Source: an uncultured Clostridia bacterium | GTDB taxonomy: Bacteria; Bacillota; Clostridia; Oscillospirales; Ruminococcaceae | Direction of reading: 5' to 3' | DNA length: 64,000 nucleotides | Assembly (NCBI GenBank): GCA_947625735.1 | Contig: CANQPL010000001.1 | Span: 95,644 to 159,643, forward strand | Part shown: one piece after another, positions 11,157 to 19,246 of the stretch | Numbering within the stretch: position 1 is the stretch's first letter | How the letters are laid out: each line of letters opens with the position of its first letter | The notes under the pieces: generated by a model | Databases searched by the model: none | What the model was told of the DNA's origin: nothing | Seen by the model: only the letters and a program-made list of their open reading frames with translations | Program-made: the position numbers and the translations under genes

Positions 11157-11735
11157 ATGCGTATTGGCGAGATCACCCGTAAAACAAAGGAAACAGACAT
11201 CTCCGTCAGGCTTTGTCTTGACGGCAGCGGTAAATACAATATTGATACGGGCATCGGCTTTTTTGACCATATGCTGACGGCGCTCTGCGTTCACGGCGGC
11301 TTTGATATGGACGTAAAGGTCAAGGGCGATCTGTATGTGGACGGACATCACAGTGTGGAGGATACGGGCATCGTGCTGGGACAGGCATTCAGAGAAGCTG
11401 TGGGGGACAGAAAAGGTATAGCCCGTTACGGTACGGCATTTATTCCAATGGACGAAAGTCTGGGAGCTTGCAGCGTGGATATCAGCGGCAGACCGTTTCT
11501 TGTGTATGAGTGCAGCTTTTCCGATCAGAGGACGGGGGAGTATGACAACTGTCTTACTGAGGAGTTTATGCGGGCGTTTGCATTCAATGCACAGATCACT
11601 CTCCATGTGAAATGCTTGTACGGCTCTAACGATCATCACAAGAACGAGGCAATGTTCAAGGCATTGGCACATGGGTTAAGGTCAGCGCTGAGTATCAGCG
11701 GCAGAGAAATACTTTCTACAAAGGGAGTGCTTTAA
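11157..11735 (+). CDS. hisB: Imidazoleglycerol-phosphate dehydratase
   Basis: Monofunctional IGPD (about 192 residues) without the histidinol phosphatase domain found in enterobacterial HisB. Two His-rich metal sites are visible: FFDHMLTALCVHGG with DGHHSVEDTG, and the second copy NDHHKNEAMFKALAHGLR. A longer frame overlaps hisC, but ATG 11157 with GGGGAAGGA upstream gives the standard N-terminus MRIGEITRKTKET. No histidinol-phosphatase gene is in the window. Confidence 0.95.
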   Translation: MRIGEITRKTKETDISVRLCLDGSGKYNIDTGIGFFDHMLTALCVHGGFDMDVKVKGDLYVDGHHSVEDTGIVLGQAFREAVGDRKGIARYGTAFIPMDESLGACSVDISGRPFLVYECSFSDQRTGEYDNCLTEEFMRAFAFNAQITLHVKCLYGSNDHHKNEAMFKALAHGLRSALSISGREILSTKGVL

Positions 11736-12344
11736 ATGATCGCTATAATTGATTACGGTGCGGGAAATATTTTTTCGGTCAAAAATGCCCTTGATCATCT
11801 GGGAATAGAAAGTCTGCTGACATCGGATATTGAGACAATACGTTCGGCAGAGGGGATAATTCTTCCCGGTGTGGGAGCATTCCCGTGGGCAATGAATAAG
11901 CTGAGGGAAAGCGGACTTATTGAAGAAATAAAGGAACAGGCGAAGAAAAAGCCCTTTCTGGGAATATGTCTCGGAATGCAGCTTCTCTTTGATAAGGGCT
12001 TTGAATTTGAGGAATGCGAGGGGCTGGGGCTTATTCCCGGATATGTGGACAAGATCCCCGAAACAGACCTGATAATTCCTCATATGGGCTGGAATAAGCT
12101 GGAATATAATCACGAATGTCCGCTGCTTCACGGACTGGGCGATGACGAGTATGTTTACTTTGTTCACTCCTACAAGGCATTCTGCGGCGACAGTGAGCTT
12201 TGCGCCTATGTGGAATACGGCTCAAAGGTCCCCGCATTGGTATCCGATGGGAAATATGTCTACGGCTGCCAGTTCCACCCCGAAAAAAGCGGCAGTACGG
12301 GACTCAGAATACTCGGCAATTTTGCCGGATTGTTAAGGAGCTGA
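11736..12344 (+). CDS. hisH: Imidazole glycerol phosphate synthase, glutaminase subunit
   Basis: Class I glutamine amidotransferase that feeds ammonia to HisF. 202 residues with nucleophile Cys in [13 protein letters not shown] and the His-Glu of the triad in QFHPEKSG. The ATG directly follows the hisB stop. hisF begins 4 bases after hisH; in many Firmicutes hisA lies between them, but not here. Confidence 0.96.
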   Translation: MIAIIDYGAGNIFSVKNALDHLGIESLLTSDIETIRSAEGIILPGVGAFPWAMNKLRESGLIEEIKEQAKKKPFLGICLGMQLLFDKGFEFEECEGLGLIPGYVDKIPETDLIIPHMGWNKLEYNHECPLLHGLGDDEYVYFVHSYKAFCGDSELCAYVEYGSKVPALVSDGKYVYGCQFHPEKSGSTGLRILGNFAGLLRS

Positions 12345-12348
12345 AAAT

Positions 12349-13110
12349 ATGCTTGCAAAAAGGATAATTCCCTGTCTTGACGTCCGTGACGGCAGGGTGG
12401 TAAAGGGTGTTAATTTTAAGGGGATAAAAGATGTGGGTGATCCTGTAGAATGTGCATATGAGTACAATTTACAGGGCGCAGACGAGATCGTATTTTATGA
12501 TATAACCGCCTCCCATGAGGGCAGGGGTGTTATTCTCGATGTGGTAAGAGAAACGGCGAAAAAGGTATTTGTTCCTCTTACTGTAGGCGGAGGCATAAAG
12601 ACAGTAGACGATATCCGCAACACTCTGAGAGCAGGAGCGGATAAAGTTTCCGTAAATTCTCAGGCGGTACAGAATCCCGAGCTTATAAGAAAGGGTGCTG
12701 ATATTTTCGGCAGTCAGTGCATATGTGTGGGAATTGACGCAAAAAAGACTGCCGACAATAAGTGGACGGTGTATATAAACGGCGGCAGGATAGATATGGG
12801 AATTGATCTTATCGACTGGGTAAAGCAGATAGAGCAGCTCGGTGCAGGGGAGATATGCCTTAACTCCATAGATACAGACGGAGTGCGGGGAGGCTTTGAT
12901 ATTCCCATGCTCAAAGCGGTGGTATCGGCTGTAAAGATACCTGTAATTGCCAGCGGCGGTGCGGGAAAGCTGAGTGATTTTCCAGATGTATTCCTTGAAA
13001 CTGACTGTTCTGCGGCTCTTGCTGCATCACTTTTCCATTTTGGGGAGCTGACTGTGCCACAGGTCAAGGCTGAGCTTAAAAAGCACAGTATACCCGTAAG
13101 GAGTGTGTGA
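12349..13110 (+). CDS. hisF: Imidazole glycerol phosphate synthase, cyclase subunit
   Basis: (beta/alpha)8 barrel that makes imidazole glycerol phosphate and AICAR from PRFAR with ammonia from HisH. 253 residues; the start [20 protein letters not shown] holds the catalytic Asp, and CVGIDAKKT the second Asp on strand 5. The [13 protein letters not shown] pattern and the CxGxDAK strand identify it as HisF and not its paralogue HisA, which normally supplies the substrate. Confidence 0.96.
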   Translation: MLAKRIIPCLDVRDGRVVKGVNFKGIKDVGDPVECAYEYNLQGADEIVFYDITASHEGRGVILDVVRETAKKVFVPLTVGGGIKTVDDIRNTLRAGADKVSVNSQAVQNPELIRKGADIFGSQCICVGIDAKKTADNKWTVYINGGRIDMGIDLIDWVKQIEQLGAGEICLNSIDTDGVRGGFDIPMLKAVVSAVKIPVIASGGAGKLSDFPDVFLETDCSAALAASLFHFGELTVPQVKAELKKHSIPVRSV

Positions 13111-13111
13111 T

Positions 13112-13525
13112 ATGGGATATATTGAGGAAACCGATGAGTTTATCCCCGACTGGAACAAGCTGTCGGAGATGGACAGGGAATGCCATGTGATCCCTGTTGC
13201 AGTGCAGAATATAAACACCAAAGAGGTCATACTTATTGCCTATGTAAATGAAACGGCGCTGCGGGAATCCATAAGACTTAAAAAGGTTGTACTCTGGAGT
13301 ACGTCAAGGAACAAGCTGTGGTTTAAGGGTCAGGAGTCGGGAAATACCTTTACCCTCCACCGTATACTCGTAAACTGTGAGCAAAATTCGCTGGTATTCA
13401 TGGCATCTCCCGATAAGGGAAACATCTGTCATACAAGCTATAACGGAGTTGCAAATAATTGCTATTACAGGGAGCTTGATATGAACAAAATGAAACTGAT
13501 CAATTTAAATGAGAAAGGAAAGTAA
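13112..13525 (+). CDS. hisI: Phosphoribosyl-AMP cyclohydrolase
   Basis: Zinc hydrolase opening the purine ring of PR-AMP. About 137 residues, stand-alone (not fused to HisE). Seen: VPVAVQN-type start, LIAYVNETAL, LWSTSRNKLWFKGQESG and the Cys positions in VNCEQNSL and GNICHTSYNG. ATG 13112 is chosen over GTG 13103 because AAGGAG at about 13097-13102 has better spacing; it starts one base after the hisF stop. Confidence 0.94.
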   Translation: MGYIEETDEFIPDWNKLSEMDRECHVIPVAVQNINTKEVILIAYVNETALRESIRLKKVVLWSTSRNKLWFKGQESGNTFTLHRILVNCEQNSLVFMASPDKGNICHTSYNGVANNCYYRELDMNKMKLINLNEKGK

Positions 13526-13529
13526 TAAA

Positions 13530-13853
13530 ATGAGCGTATTAAATGATTTGTATGCAGTGGTAACAGACCGCAGAGCTAATCCTCAGGAGGGTTCTTACAC
13601 CTGTTATCTTTTTGAAAAGGGTCTTGACAAGATATGTAAAAAGTGCGGTGAGGAGTGTACAGAAATGGTTATTGCCGCAAAGAACAACGATAATGATGAG
13701 CTGAAAAATGAAATTGCCGATCTGTTTTACCATGTGGCTGTCCTCTGCGCTCAACAGGGTCTTGACATTGCCGAGGTTGAAGATGTACTGAAGGAAAGAA
13801 GCAATAAAATTGGCAATTTAAAACAGTTCCACGTATCGGATCACAATACTTAA
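13530..13853 (+). CDS. hisE: Phosphoribosyl-ATP pyrophosphohydrolase
   Basis: MazG-like all-alpha hydrolase removing pyrophosphate from PR-ATP. About 107 residues; KICKKCGEECTEMVIAAKN and NEIADLFYHVAVL carry the acidic metal-binding residues (EExxE and ExxD). The start at ATG 13530 follows GAAAGGAAAG and lies 4 bases after hisI. Last gene of the operon. No clear terminator hairpin follows; the sequence passes straight into the degraded island. Confidence 0.94.
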   Translation: MSVLNDLYAVVTDRRANPQEGSYTCYLFEKGLDKICKKCGEECTEMVIAAKNNDNDELKNEIADLFYHVAVLCAQQGLDIAEVEDVLKERSNKIGNLKQFHVSDHNT

Positions 13854-13874
13854 AAATAGTGTAAAGGTAAACCC

Positions 13875-14105
13875 ATGGCTTACAATGAATGGGAGCATAA
13901 AAAGCGTGGCATTCAATAATATCAGCAAGTGCCGGACCAAATGGAAATGTTGATAAGCTATGGGGTGATTCCGAAGAATGGTTGATTAAATTACCATGAT
14001 CCCGGCAGACGATTAACTTATCCTTTTTGGGGTGATGACGTGAAGAAGAGATGGACTTTGGATGTTGGGTAACAGAAAGTATTAAAGAATATATGACACG
14101 ATAGA
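13875..14105 (+). pseudogene. Degenerate coding remnant (family not recognised)
   Basis: No intact gene, but protein-like stretches occur in successive frames: one with PNGNVDKLWGDSEEWLIKLP (about 13929-14000), one with GRRLTYPFWGDDV and one ending MDFGCWVTESIKEYMTR before the TAG at 14101-14103. The tryptophan and acidic-rich pieces follow one another as if frameshifts and a stop broke a single gene of about 70 codons. No function is proposed. Marks the left edge of the island. Confidence 0.35.
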
Positions 14106-14187
14106 ATAATTATATTTTGAAGTTACATTTGGAAAAACAACTTTGGAAAAAGTATGTTATTAGTTTACAATACATTCGGAGGTTATA

Positions 14188-14643
14188 ATGAGGTTTTATT
14201 TAATTTTTAATGACAACAGTCAATGCTTGAAAAAATGGTGTGAAAGGGAGCACTATATATATAATGAAAATGAGTATTCTCTATACACTCCTCAAAAAAA
14301 TTTTTTTATTGCGGAATATTATGATAAATATACATGGCCCGAATATGGATTGTATCTAAATCATGATATTCATATTGAATTACAGTTCAATTTGGAGGAT
14401 TTTAATCTTTTTTTTTCGTTAGTAAAGTATGTAATAATAAATACCTGTTCTGATATGTTGGTGTTTCGAGAAGATGCTATACCATTCATACATAGAAAAA
14501 ATAGTAAAATATTGGTGGATAATGTTTTTTGGGATGAGGAACGAATGTGTTGTGAAAATATCGGCGAATTACGTGATAATCTTTTTTCAGAGTTGGATTA
14601 TAAAATTGTTAATATAGATGAATATTTTGGTTTCAAAGAGTAA
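14188..14643 (+). CDS. Hypothetical protein, 151 residues
   Basis: Starts at ATG 14188 after GGAGG (14178-14182). The protein is rich in aromatic and acidic residues and has no signal peptide or membrane segment; it is cytosolic by appearance. AT-rich codon use clearly differs from the his operon, suggesting transfer. Its size, acidity and position beside relaxase and toxin remnants would fit an immunity protein, but no family was recognised. Confidence 0.5.
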   Translation: MRFYLIFNDNSQCLKKWCEREHYIYNENEYSLYTPQKNFFIAEYYDKYTWPEYGLYLNHDIHIELQFNLEDFNLFFSLVKYVIINTCSDMLVFREDAIPFIHRKNSKILVDNVFWDEERMCCENIGELRDNLFSELDYKIVNIDEYFGFKE

Positions 14644-14842
14644 TGTTATAAGCGATTCTTGGTGGGAGATTAATAATGCTTTGAATACAAATAGCAAACT
14701 TAGCAAGATTACAGTTGTGTTTGATTTTGACTGCATTTTTATTATTGTTTATTCTTATGGGCTATATTTATTTACACAGTGTTTAATTCAGTCCCTCGGC
14801 TACAGATATTTTTTGGGAATACGTATCTGAATTAGTGGAGAA

Positions 14843-15022
14843 AGAGGAATATTAAGTATGTTAAATAGAATTATTAATTTTAAACCTATAAAAGTAATCA
14901 AATTTTTTATTGGATTGATTGTTTCATTGGGTAGAGGAATATTAAGTATGTTAAATAGAATTATTAATTTTAAACCTATAAAAGTAATCAAATTTTTTAT
15001 TGGATTGATTGTTTCATTTGGT
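14843..15022. repeat. 90-bp tandem direct repeat (two copies)
   Basis: Copy 1 14843-14932 and copy 2 14933-15022 are identical except for the last few bases (GGGT against TGGT). The unit contains a ribosome binding site, an ATG and 25 codons encoding a membrane helix. The near-identity points to a recent slippage or unequal crossover event. Confidence 0.9.
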
Positions 15023-15370
15023 ATATGCTATTTATTGTGTATACTTATGATGGGGATAGCGTTTCAATATGATGCATGGACTGATGAATGGATTGAATAT
15101 ACCAGGTACATAACTGATGATAATAAATACAGTGTAATAGTTTATGCTAGCTATCCAGCCTTACCGCCTTTCGATACTTTTGATGTTAAAGTCGAATGTC
15201 AAGATAATACAACGGGTAAAACGGTTGTACTTAAAGAGAAAAAATGCTCTTTTTCGGAAGATGATTTCGAGTTTGAATTCAAGTGTATTTCGCAAAATGA
15301 AGCGTATTTGATAATAAATGATCGTAATTCGCCCATAAAAATCACTATATTCTGGGATGAATATTTTTGA
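14858..15370 (+). CDS. Hypothetical membrane-anchored protein with duplicated N-terminus
   Basis: 170 residues if started at 14858, about 140 if started at the second ATG, 14948. A perfect 90-bp tandem duplication repeats the ribosome binding region and the first 30 codons, so both ATGs have the same AGAGGAATATTAAGT context. The protein has a hydrophobic helix (one or two copies), then an outside domain of about 90 residues predicted as beta strands (SVIVYASYPALPPFDTFDVK). No known family. AT-rich like its neighbours. Its 3' end overlaps the convergent relaxase remnant by 26 bases. Confidence 0.5.
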   Translation: MLNRIINFKPIKVIKFFIGLIVSLGRGILSMLNRIINFKPIKVIKFFIGLIVSFGICYLLCILMMGIAFQYDAWTDEWIEYTRYITDDNKYSVIVYASYPALPPFDTFDVKVECQDNTTGKTVVLKEKKCSFSEDDFEFEFKCISQNEAYLIINDRNSPIKITIFWDEYF

Positions 15371-16232
15371 TGTGGTTATAAGTTTTTACAAATTTTGGAT
15401 TCTGCATTATTATCTTAGAAATATAATCTTCACTAACAATGTCATGATAGGTTTTGGCAATGTTAGTATATACTTCATACAACTGTTTGCAGCTCTCGAG
15501 TGAATTTTTGAGGGCTGCTATTTTTTTATTTGTTTCCTGTTGTAAGGATTTCAGACGGTCAATATCGGAGTGGCTCTTTATATTGTTATTATGCAAGGTC
15601 TGTTTGCAAATGTTAAGCTGTAATTGTTCAGCAGCAGAGGGATCAGGTTTATCAACAAGCGACAGATATATATCGGTTTGTTCTGCAAGAGTTTCAAGCC
15701 GTTCGGTTTTCACAATAAGCTCATTTAATCCACGCCTTGTGTTTTCATACTCGTCTTTCAGCTTTGATATTTTACCCTCCAATTCTCCAATAGAATGAAT
15801 ATTATCACGGTTAATGATAGATAGCTGTGCCGACAGCTTGTAAATATCAATGTCATTCTCGGGGGAGTAGGGAGCAGAGCTGTCACGCTTGCGCCGGATT
15901 TTCTTACCCTCCCTTGCAAGCTGCGTAACATCATTGATTGTACGAATATAATCGTCACGGATTGGTGCAAATTCACTTGACAAGGCATAATTCGCTCCTG
16001 TGTCTTTCCAACGAATGCGGGAAACAAGACTTAATTCGCTGTAATCCTCTCCGAGTGTTTTCAGACGAACAAATCTTTGCTGCCCCTCTGCCTTGACCGA
16101 GATATATTTCCCTCTCTTGACAGTGTATCCTTTCAATTCCATTTCATAAAGCAGCTCATCAATATTTTTGACAGTTCCGATCAGACCGTCAATTTCAAGA
16201 CGGATTTTCTGCTTCCATGGAATCATAATCAT
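15345..16232 (-). pseudogene. Relaxase/mobilisation protein, C-terminal remnant
   Basis: The 295-residue frame matches the C-terminal region of Firmicute conjugative-element relaxases: WKQKIRLEIDGLIGTVKNID, LKGYTVKRGKYISVKAEGQ, FVRLKTLGEDY, then long coiled-coil segments. The N-terminal nicking domain with its Tyr and HxH metal site is absent, so it cannot nick DNA. There is no good ribosome binding site at the 5' end. It is a decayed piece of an integrative and conjugative element. A second relaxase tail lies on the other strand at 16416-16556. Confidence 0.7.
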
Positions 16233-16430
16233 AATTATAATGTTCTAGTGTGGAAGCCCAACCTCTACCTAGCGGATCACCATATCTTTCTATGTTTAAT
16301 CATATATATGCTCACGAAGAAGTGGTGGTGTCATATCTTTATATTCAATACCTAAATTTCGCCTTGCTTTCCACATCTCATATGCAATTTTATCCTTTGA
16401 TAACCCCTGCGCTTCGAAAGCTGCAAGCAG
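16233..16430 (-). pseudogene. Frameshifted polymorphic-toxin-like C-terminus
   Basis: On the minus strand the reading AAFEAQGLSKDKIAYEMWKA continues as RRNLGIEYKDMTPPLLREHI and meets a stop (TAA), and in the next frame NIERYGDPLGRGWASTLEHYN continues the same pattern. The LREHIY...NIERYGDPLG theme is familiar from C-terminal regions of secreted polymorphic toxins in Firmicutes; the exact family name is uncertain. One frameshift plus truncation by the relaxase remnant makes it inactive. Confidence 0.45.
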
Positions 16431-16556
16431 TTATATGAAGTATACTCTGATATTGCTGATACTTACTACAAAATTGCTAATAGCAATTATATTTCAAAGT
16501 TAGCTAAACCACACAGGGAAATTTGTTCAAAATTCAATACAAGCTTTAATCATTAG
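16416..16556 (+). pseudogene. Second relaxase C-terminal tail, opposite orientation
   Basis: The plus-strand frame from 16416 reads ESCKQLYEVYSDIADTYYKI and on to TAG at 16554-16556. It aligns with ESCKQLYEVYTNIAKTYHDI in the tail of the minus-strand relaxase remnant at 15345-16232, so both descend from the same gene family. The 47-codon fragment starts abruptly at the junction with the toxin-like remnant. It shows two elements, or one rearranged element, decayed here. Confidence 0.55.
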
Positions 16557-16586
16557 TATATTTGAGATTAAAATATATTTATAACA

Positions 16587-16856
16587 TCATTTATTCAGTC
16601 TTCGTCTATTTTTATGGAAGTAATCCTCGAACTGAGCATTAACAATATTGTCCACATCATCGAAATTTAAATACTTACCATATTTTTCATACCATACCTC
16701 ACCCCACTCTTTACCGTGACGCTCACCGGTACAAACACCCTCAGCATCACATACATAATATTCCTCGCCATAACAATGCTCAATGATCCATTCAATGTTA
16801 CTATATTTCTCCCTTAGTTTTTTTAAATCTGCAAATAATTTATCCTGCAGTTTCAT
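16587..16856 (-). CDS. Hypothetical protein, 89 residues
   Basis: A short acidic protein with an unusual density of Trp, Tyr and Glu (YSNIEWIIEHCYGEEYYVCD and GKEWGEVWYEKYGKYLNFDD). No signal peptide or membrane segment. The AAGGGA before the ATG at 16856 is too close (0 bases), so the start may be wrong or the gene may be a remnant. No family recognised. Confidence 0.4.
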   Translation of the reverse strand: MKLQDKLFADLKKLREKYSNIEWIIEHCYGEEYYVCDAEGVCTGERHGKEWGEVWYEKYGKYLNFDDVDNIVNAQFEDYFHKNRRRLNK

Positions 16857-16873
16857 TCCCTTACCATTGAAGA

Positions 16874-17022
16874 TGATATAATATAATTGATTATTATTAA
16901 GGGACTCCCGGCTTCAGTTTAAAGTGCATCCATCCATTTGCGATTGAAGTGCAGGTGCCTGTCCCGCAACGGCATTTCTCAGGTGGAAATATTTTAAATC
17001 GACTCACTTTGTGGGTCTTTTT
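16874..17022 (+). ncRNA. Candidate small RNA ending in a terminator
   Basis: An extended -10 (TGATATAAT, 16874-16882) is followed by about 130 bases without an ORF. Possible pairings are GGGAC (16901-16905) with GTCCC, and CTTCA with TGAAG, and the stretch ends at a strong terminator (stem GACTCAC 17001-17007 / GTGGGTC 17011-17017, then TTTTT). No convincing -35 was found. No known RNA family was recognised. The rest of 17023-17281 is AT-rich and shows nothing identifiable. Confidence 0.35.
17001..17022 (+). terminator. Rho-independent terminator
   Basis: Seven-base-pair stem GACTCAC/GTGGGTC (one G-T pair), loop TTT, followed by TTTTT. No protein gene precedes it on this strand, which is why a small RNA is suggested. 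Confidence 0.75.
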
Positions 17023-17281
17023 GTGTTGCTCAAACGCCGAATTTGCACTTAAAACGAATTTTTCATGCTAATTACCTCTTATTTTTACTATTTCCTGATT
17101 CCGCAAAGCTCAAATCGGATATGATTTCGTACAGAACTTTGAATTCATACTTTTACTCTTATTTCATATGTTAATTTATTATCGCAACTGTACGAAGTTT
17201 GTAATCATTGAATAAAGTTATCATGCAACAATTTTGTGAAATTTTTCAGTGATTTTACGCACACAAAATAGTCAGAAAACA

Positions 17282-17310
17282 GCCCTCACAAACAAGTGAG
17301 GGCATTTTTA
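17282..17310. terminator. Terminator of the pentapeptide-repeat gene (bidirectional)
   Basis: GCCCTCAC (17282-17289) and GTGAGGGC (17296-17303) form a perfect stem with T-rich runs on both sides. On the minus strand it follows the stop codon of the pentapeptide gene. Confidence 0.8.
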
Positions 17311-17324
17311 CAGCCTATGATCCG

Positions 17325-17762
17325 TTATTTATAATATTTTTCCAATAGCTCTCTTACAGGAATACCGTCAATAGTCATTCCCGATATCTGACATGAATTG
17401 ATAGAAAGTCCCTCCAGATTGCAGTTTTCAATTGTTACATTTCTCAGATCGCAGCCTGTAAGGCTCGACCCTTTCATATTTACGCTTTCCAGCTTTCCGT
17501 TAACAATATCTCCGTTGGTTATACGGCTTTTTGTCATGGAAGTATCAGTAATGGTCATGTTCGACATATTTGCATTCAGGATAGAGCCGTCCTCAAGCAT
17601 TACATTGTCAAAATGAGCGGATATCATATTGCATTCGCTTATGGTTATTTCCGAAAAATCACAGTCAGAAGCAGATATTCCCGTAAAATTCGTACCCGAA
17701 ATGATCGTATAAGTAAAATCGCAGTCGCTGCATGATTCGATCCTTTCATTATTGAGCAGCAT
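17325..17762 (-). CDS. Pentapeptide-repeat protein
   Basis: 145 residues built of approximate A(D/N)LXX repeats: CDFTYTIISGTNFTG, CDFSEITISECNMIS, GCDLRNVTIENCNLEG and so on, predicting a right-handed quadrilateral beta helix. The C-terminus DGIPVRELLEKYYK is a helix often seen in clostridial members. The function of such small proteins is mostly unknown; some mimic DNA and protect gyrase. ATG 17762 follows AAAGGAGGGG. It lies downstream of the pgk terminator and may be reached by read-through. Confidence 0.75.
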   Translation of the reverse strand: MLLNNERIESCSDCDFTYTIISGTNFTGISASDCDFSEITISECNMISAHFDNVMLEDGSILNANMSNMTITDTSMTKSRITNGDIVNGKLESVNMKGSSLTGCDLRNVTIENCNLEGLSINSCQISGMTIDGIPVRELLEKYYK

Positions 17763-17782
17763 CTTAACCCCTCCTTTCCCCT

Positions 17783-17823
17783 TAAAAAATAAGGCGCCAT
17801 ACCCCTTTCGAGTGCATGACGCC
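17783..17823 (-). terminator. Terminator of pgk
   Basis: On the minus strand GGCGTCATGC and GTATGGCGCC pair around an 11-base loop and are followed by TTATTTTTT. It lies between pgk and the pentapeptide gene, so some transcription probably ends here. Confidence 0.7.
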
Positions 17824-17848
17824 GATAATCACGTTTTTTTATGACTGT

Positions 17849-19072
17849 TTATGCTTTTTCGGCAATTACGTCAACGCCGGGAAGCACCTTGCCCTCAAGA
17901 TATTCGAGAGATGCGCCGCCGCCTGTTGAAATATGTGACATTTTATCAGCAAAGCCCAGCTGAATAACAGCTGCCGCAGAATCTCCGCCGCCGATAATTG
18001 TGGTTGCGTCTGTGTCTGCAAGTGCCTTTGCAACAGCAATAGTACCCTTTGCGAGAGTGGGGTTCTCGAACACGCCCATAGGACCGTTCCATACAACTGT
18101 CTTTGCGGACTTGACTGCATCTGCAAAGAGAGCCTGTGTCTTAACGCCAATATCAAGACCCATTTTATCAGCGGGAATTGCATTTACCTCTACGCACTCA
18201 ACTGCGATCTCTGCATCAATAGGATCAGGGAACGATGCTGCTACCTCAGTATCAACAGGGAGCAGGAGAGTTTTACCCAACTCCTTTGCCTTAGCGATCA
18301 TATTCTTGCAGTAGTCAAGCTTTTCATCGTCAACGAGGGATTTTCCTACTTCCATGCCCTCAGCCTTAAGGAATGTGTAAGCCATTCCTCCGCCGATAAT
18401 AAGAGTATCGCACTTTTCAAGAAGATTTGAGATAACATTGAGCTTGTCGGCAACCTTTGCACCGCCGAGAATTGCTACAAAGGGTCTTACGGGATCCTCT
18501 ACAGCATTTCCGAGATACTGTATCTCCTTCTGCATGAGATAGCCTACAGCTGTCTCCTTGACAAATTTGGTAACGCCTGCGGTAGATGCATGGGCGCGGT
18601 GTGCAGAACCGAAAGCGTCCATTACAAATACTTCATTGTCTACCAGATCGGCAAGCTCCTTAGAAAACTCCTCGCCGTTTTTGGTCTCGTCAGCACCGCG
18701 GAATCTTGTGTTTTCGAGAACAACGATCTCGCCGTCCTTCATCTCGGAAACATATTTCTTTGCATTTTCGCCGACTACCGTATCGTCAAACGCACAAATT
18801 ACATTTGTATTAACGAGCTGTGCAAGTCTTTCTGCTGCGGGAGCAAGAGAGAACTTTGCCTCGGGACCGTTCTTGGGCTTGCCAAGATGTGAGCAGAGTA
18901 CTACCTTTGCGCCCTCGCTTACCAGCTTGTTAATAGTGGGGAGAGCTGCAACGATTCTGTTGTCGTTGGTGACCTTGCCGTCCTTGAGAGGTACATTGAA
19001 GTCTACTCTTACGAGAACTTTCTTGCCCTTGACGTTCAAATCGTCAACTGTGACTTTGTTTAATCCTGCCAT
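17849..19072 (-). CDS. pgk: Phosphoglycerate kinase
   Basis: Glycolytic enzyme, 1,3-bisphosphoglycerate + ADP to 3-phosphoglycerate + ATP. 407 residues. The start carries [18 protein letters not shown] (substrate Asp/Asn), then [38 protein letters not shown], and the nucleotide end [10 protein letters not shown] and [14 protein letters not shown] 19072 follows AAAGGATG. Not clustered with gapA or tpi here; it has its own promoter. Confidence 0.97.
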   Translation of the reverse strand: MAGLNKVTVDDLNVKGKKVLVRVDFNVPLKDGKVTNDNRIVAALPTINKLVSEGAKVVLCSHLGKPKNGPEAKFSLAPAAERLAQLVNTNVICAFDDTVVGENAKKYVSEMKDGEIVVLENTRFRGADETKNGEEFSKELADLVDNEVFVMDAFGSAHRAHASTAGVTKFVKETAVGYLMQKEIQYLGNAVEDPVRPFVAILGGAKVADKLNVISNLLEKCDTLIIGGGMAYTFLKAEGMEVGKSLVDDEKLDYCKNMIAKAKELGKTLLLPVDTEVAASFPDPIDAEIAVECVEVNAIPADKMGLDIGVKTQALFADAVKSAKTVVWNGPMGVFENPTLAKGTIAVAKALADTDATTIIGGGDSAAAVIQLGFADKMSHISTGGGASLEYLEGKVLPGVDVIAEKA

Positions 19073-19127
19073 TGGAATGACATCCTTTCATTAGAAAATT
19101 GTTCAGCTTAAAAAAGCTATTATATAT

Positions 19128-19156
19128 ATTTTATACTATTTTCCTAATTTTTGCAA
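19128..19156 (-). promoter_or_regulatory. Promoter of pgk
   Basis: On the minus strand TTGCAA (19156-19151), a 17-base spacer and TAAAAT (19133-19128). TSS is expected about 50 bases before the ATG. Nothing else was recognised in 19157-19208. Confidence 0.65.
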
Positions 19157-19208
19157 TAGGTTTTGAGAATTTTTATGTAAATTTTTTTCCTGAGCATTTT
19201 CCAGATCA

Positions 19209-19240
19209 TAAAAAAATCCCTGCGCCTTTACACGCAGGGA
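19209..19240 (-). terminator. Terminator of the AspT-type permease gene
   Basis: Stem CCCTGCG/CGCAGGG with a run of seven T on the minus strand, directly after the stop codon. Confidence 0.85.
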
Positions 19241-19246
19241 CGGATA

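Noticed and set aside
14618..14830. A 70-codon hydrophobic frame between the two island genes
   Set aside because: It overlaps the previous gene end, has no ribosome binding site and AT-rich DNA gives such frames easily; could be a degraded membrane gene.
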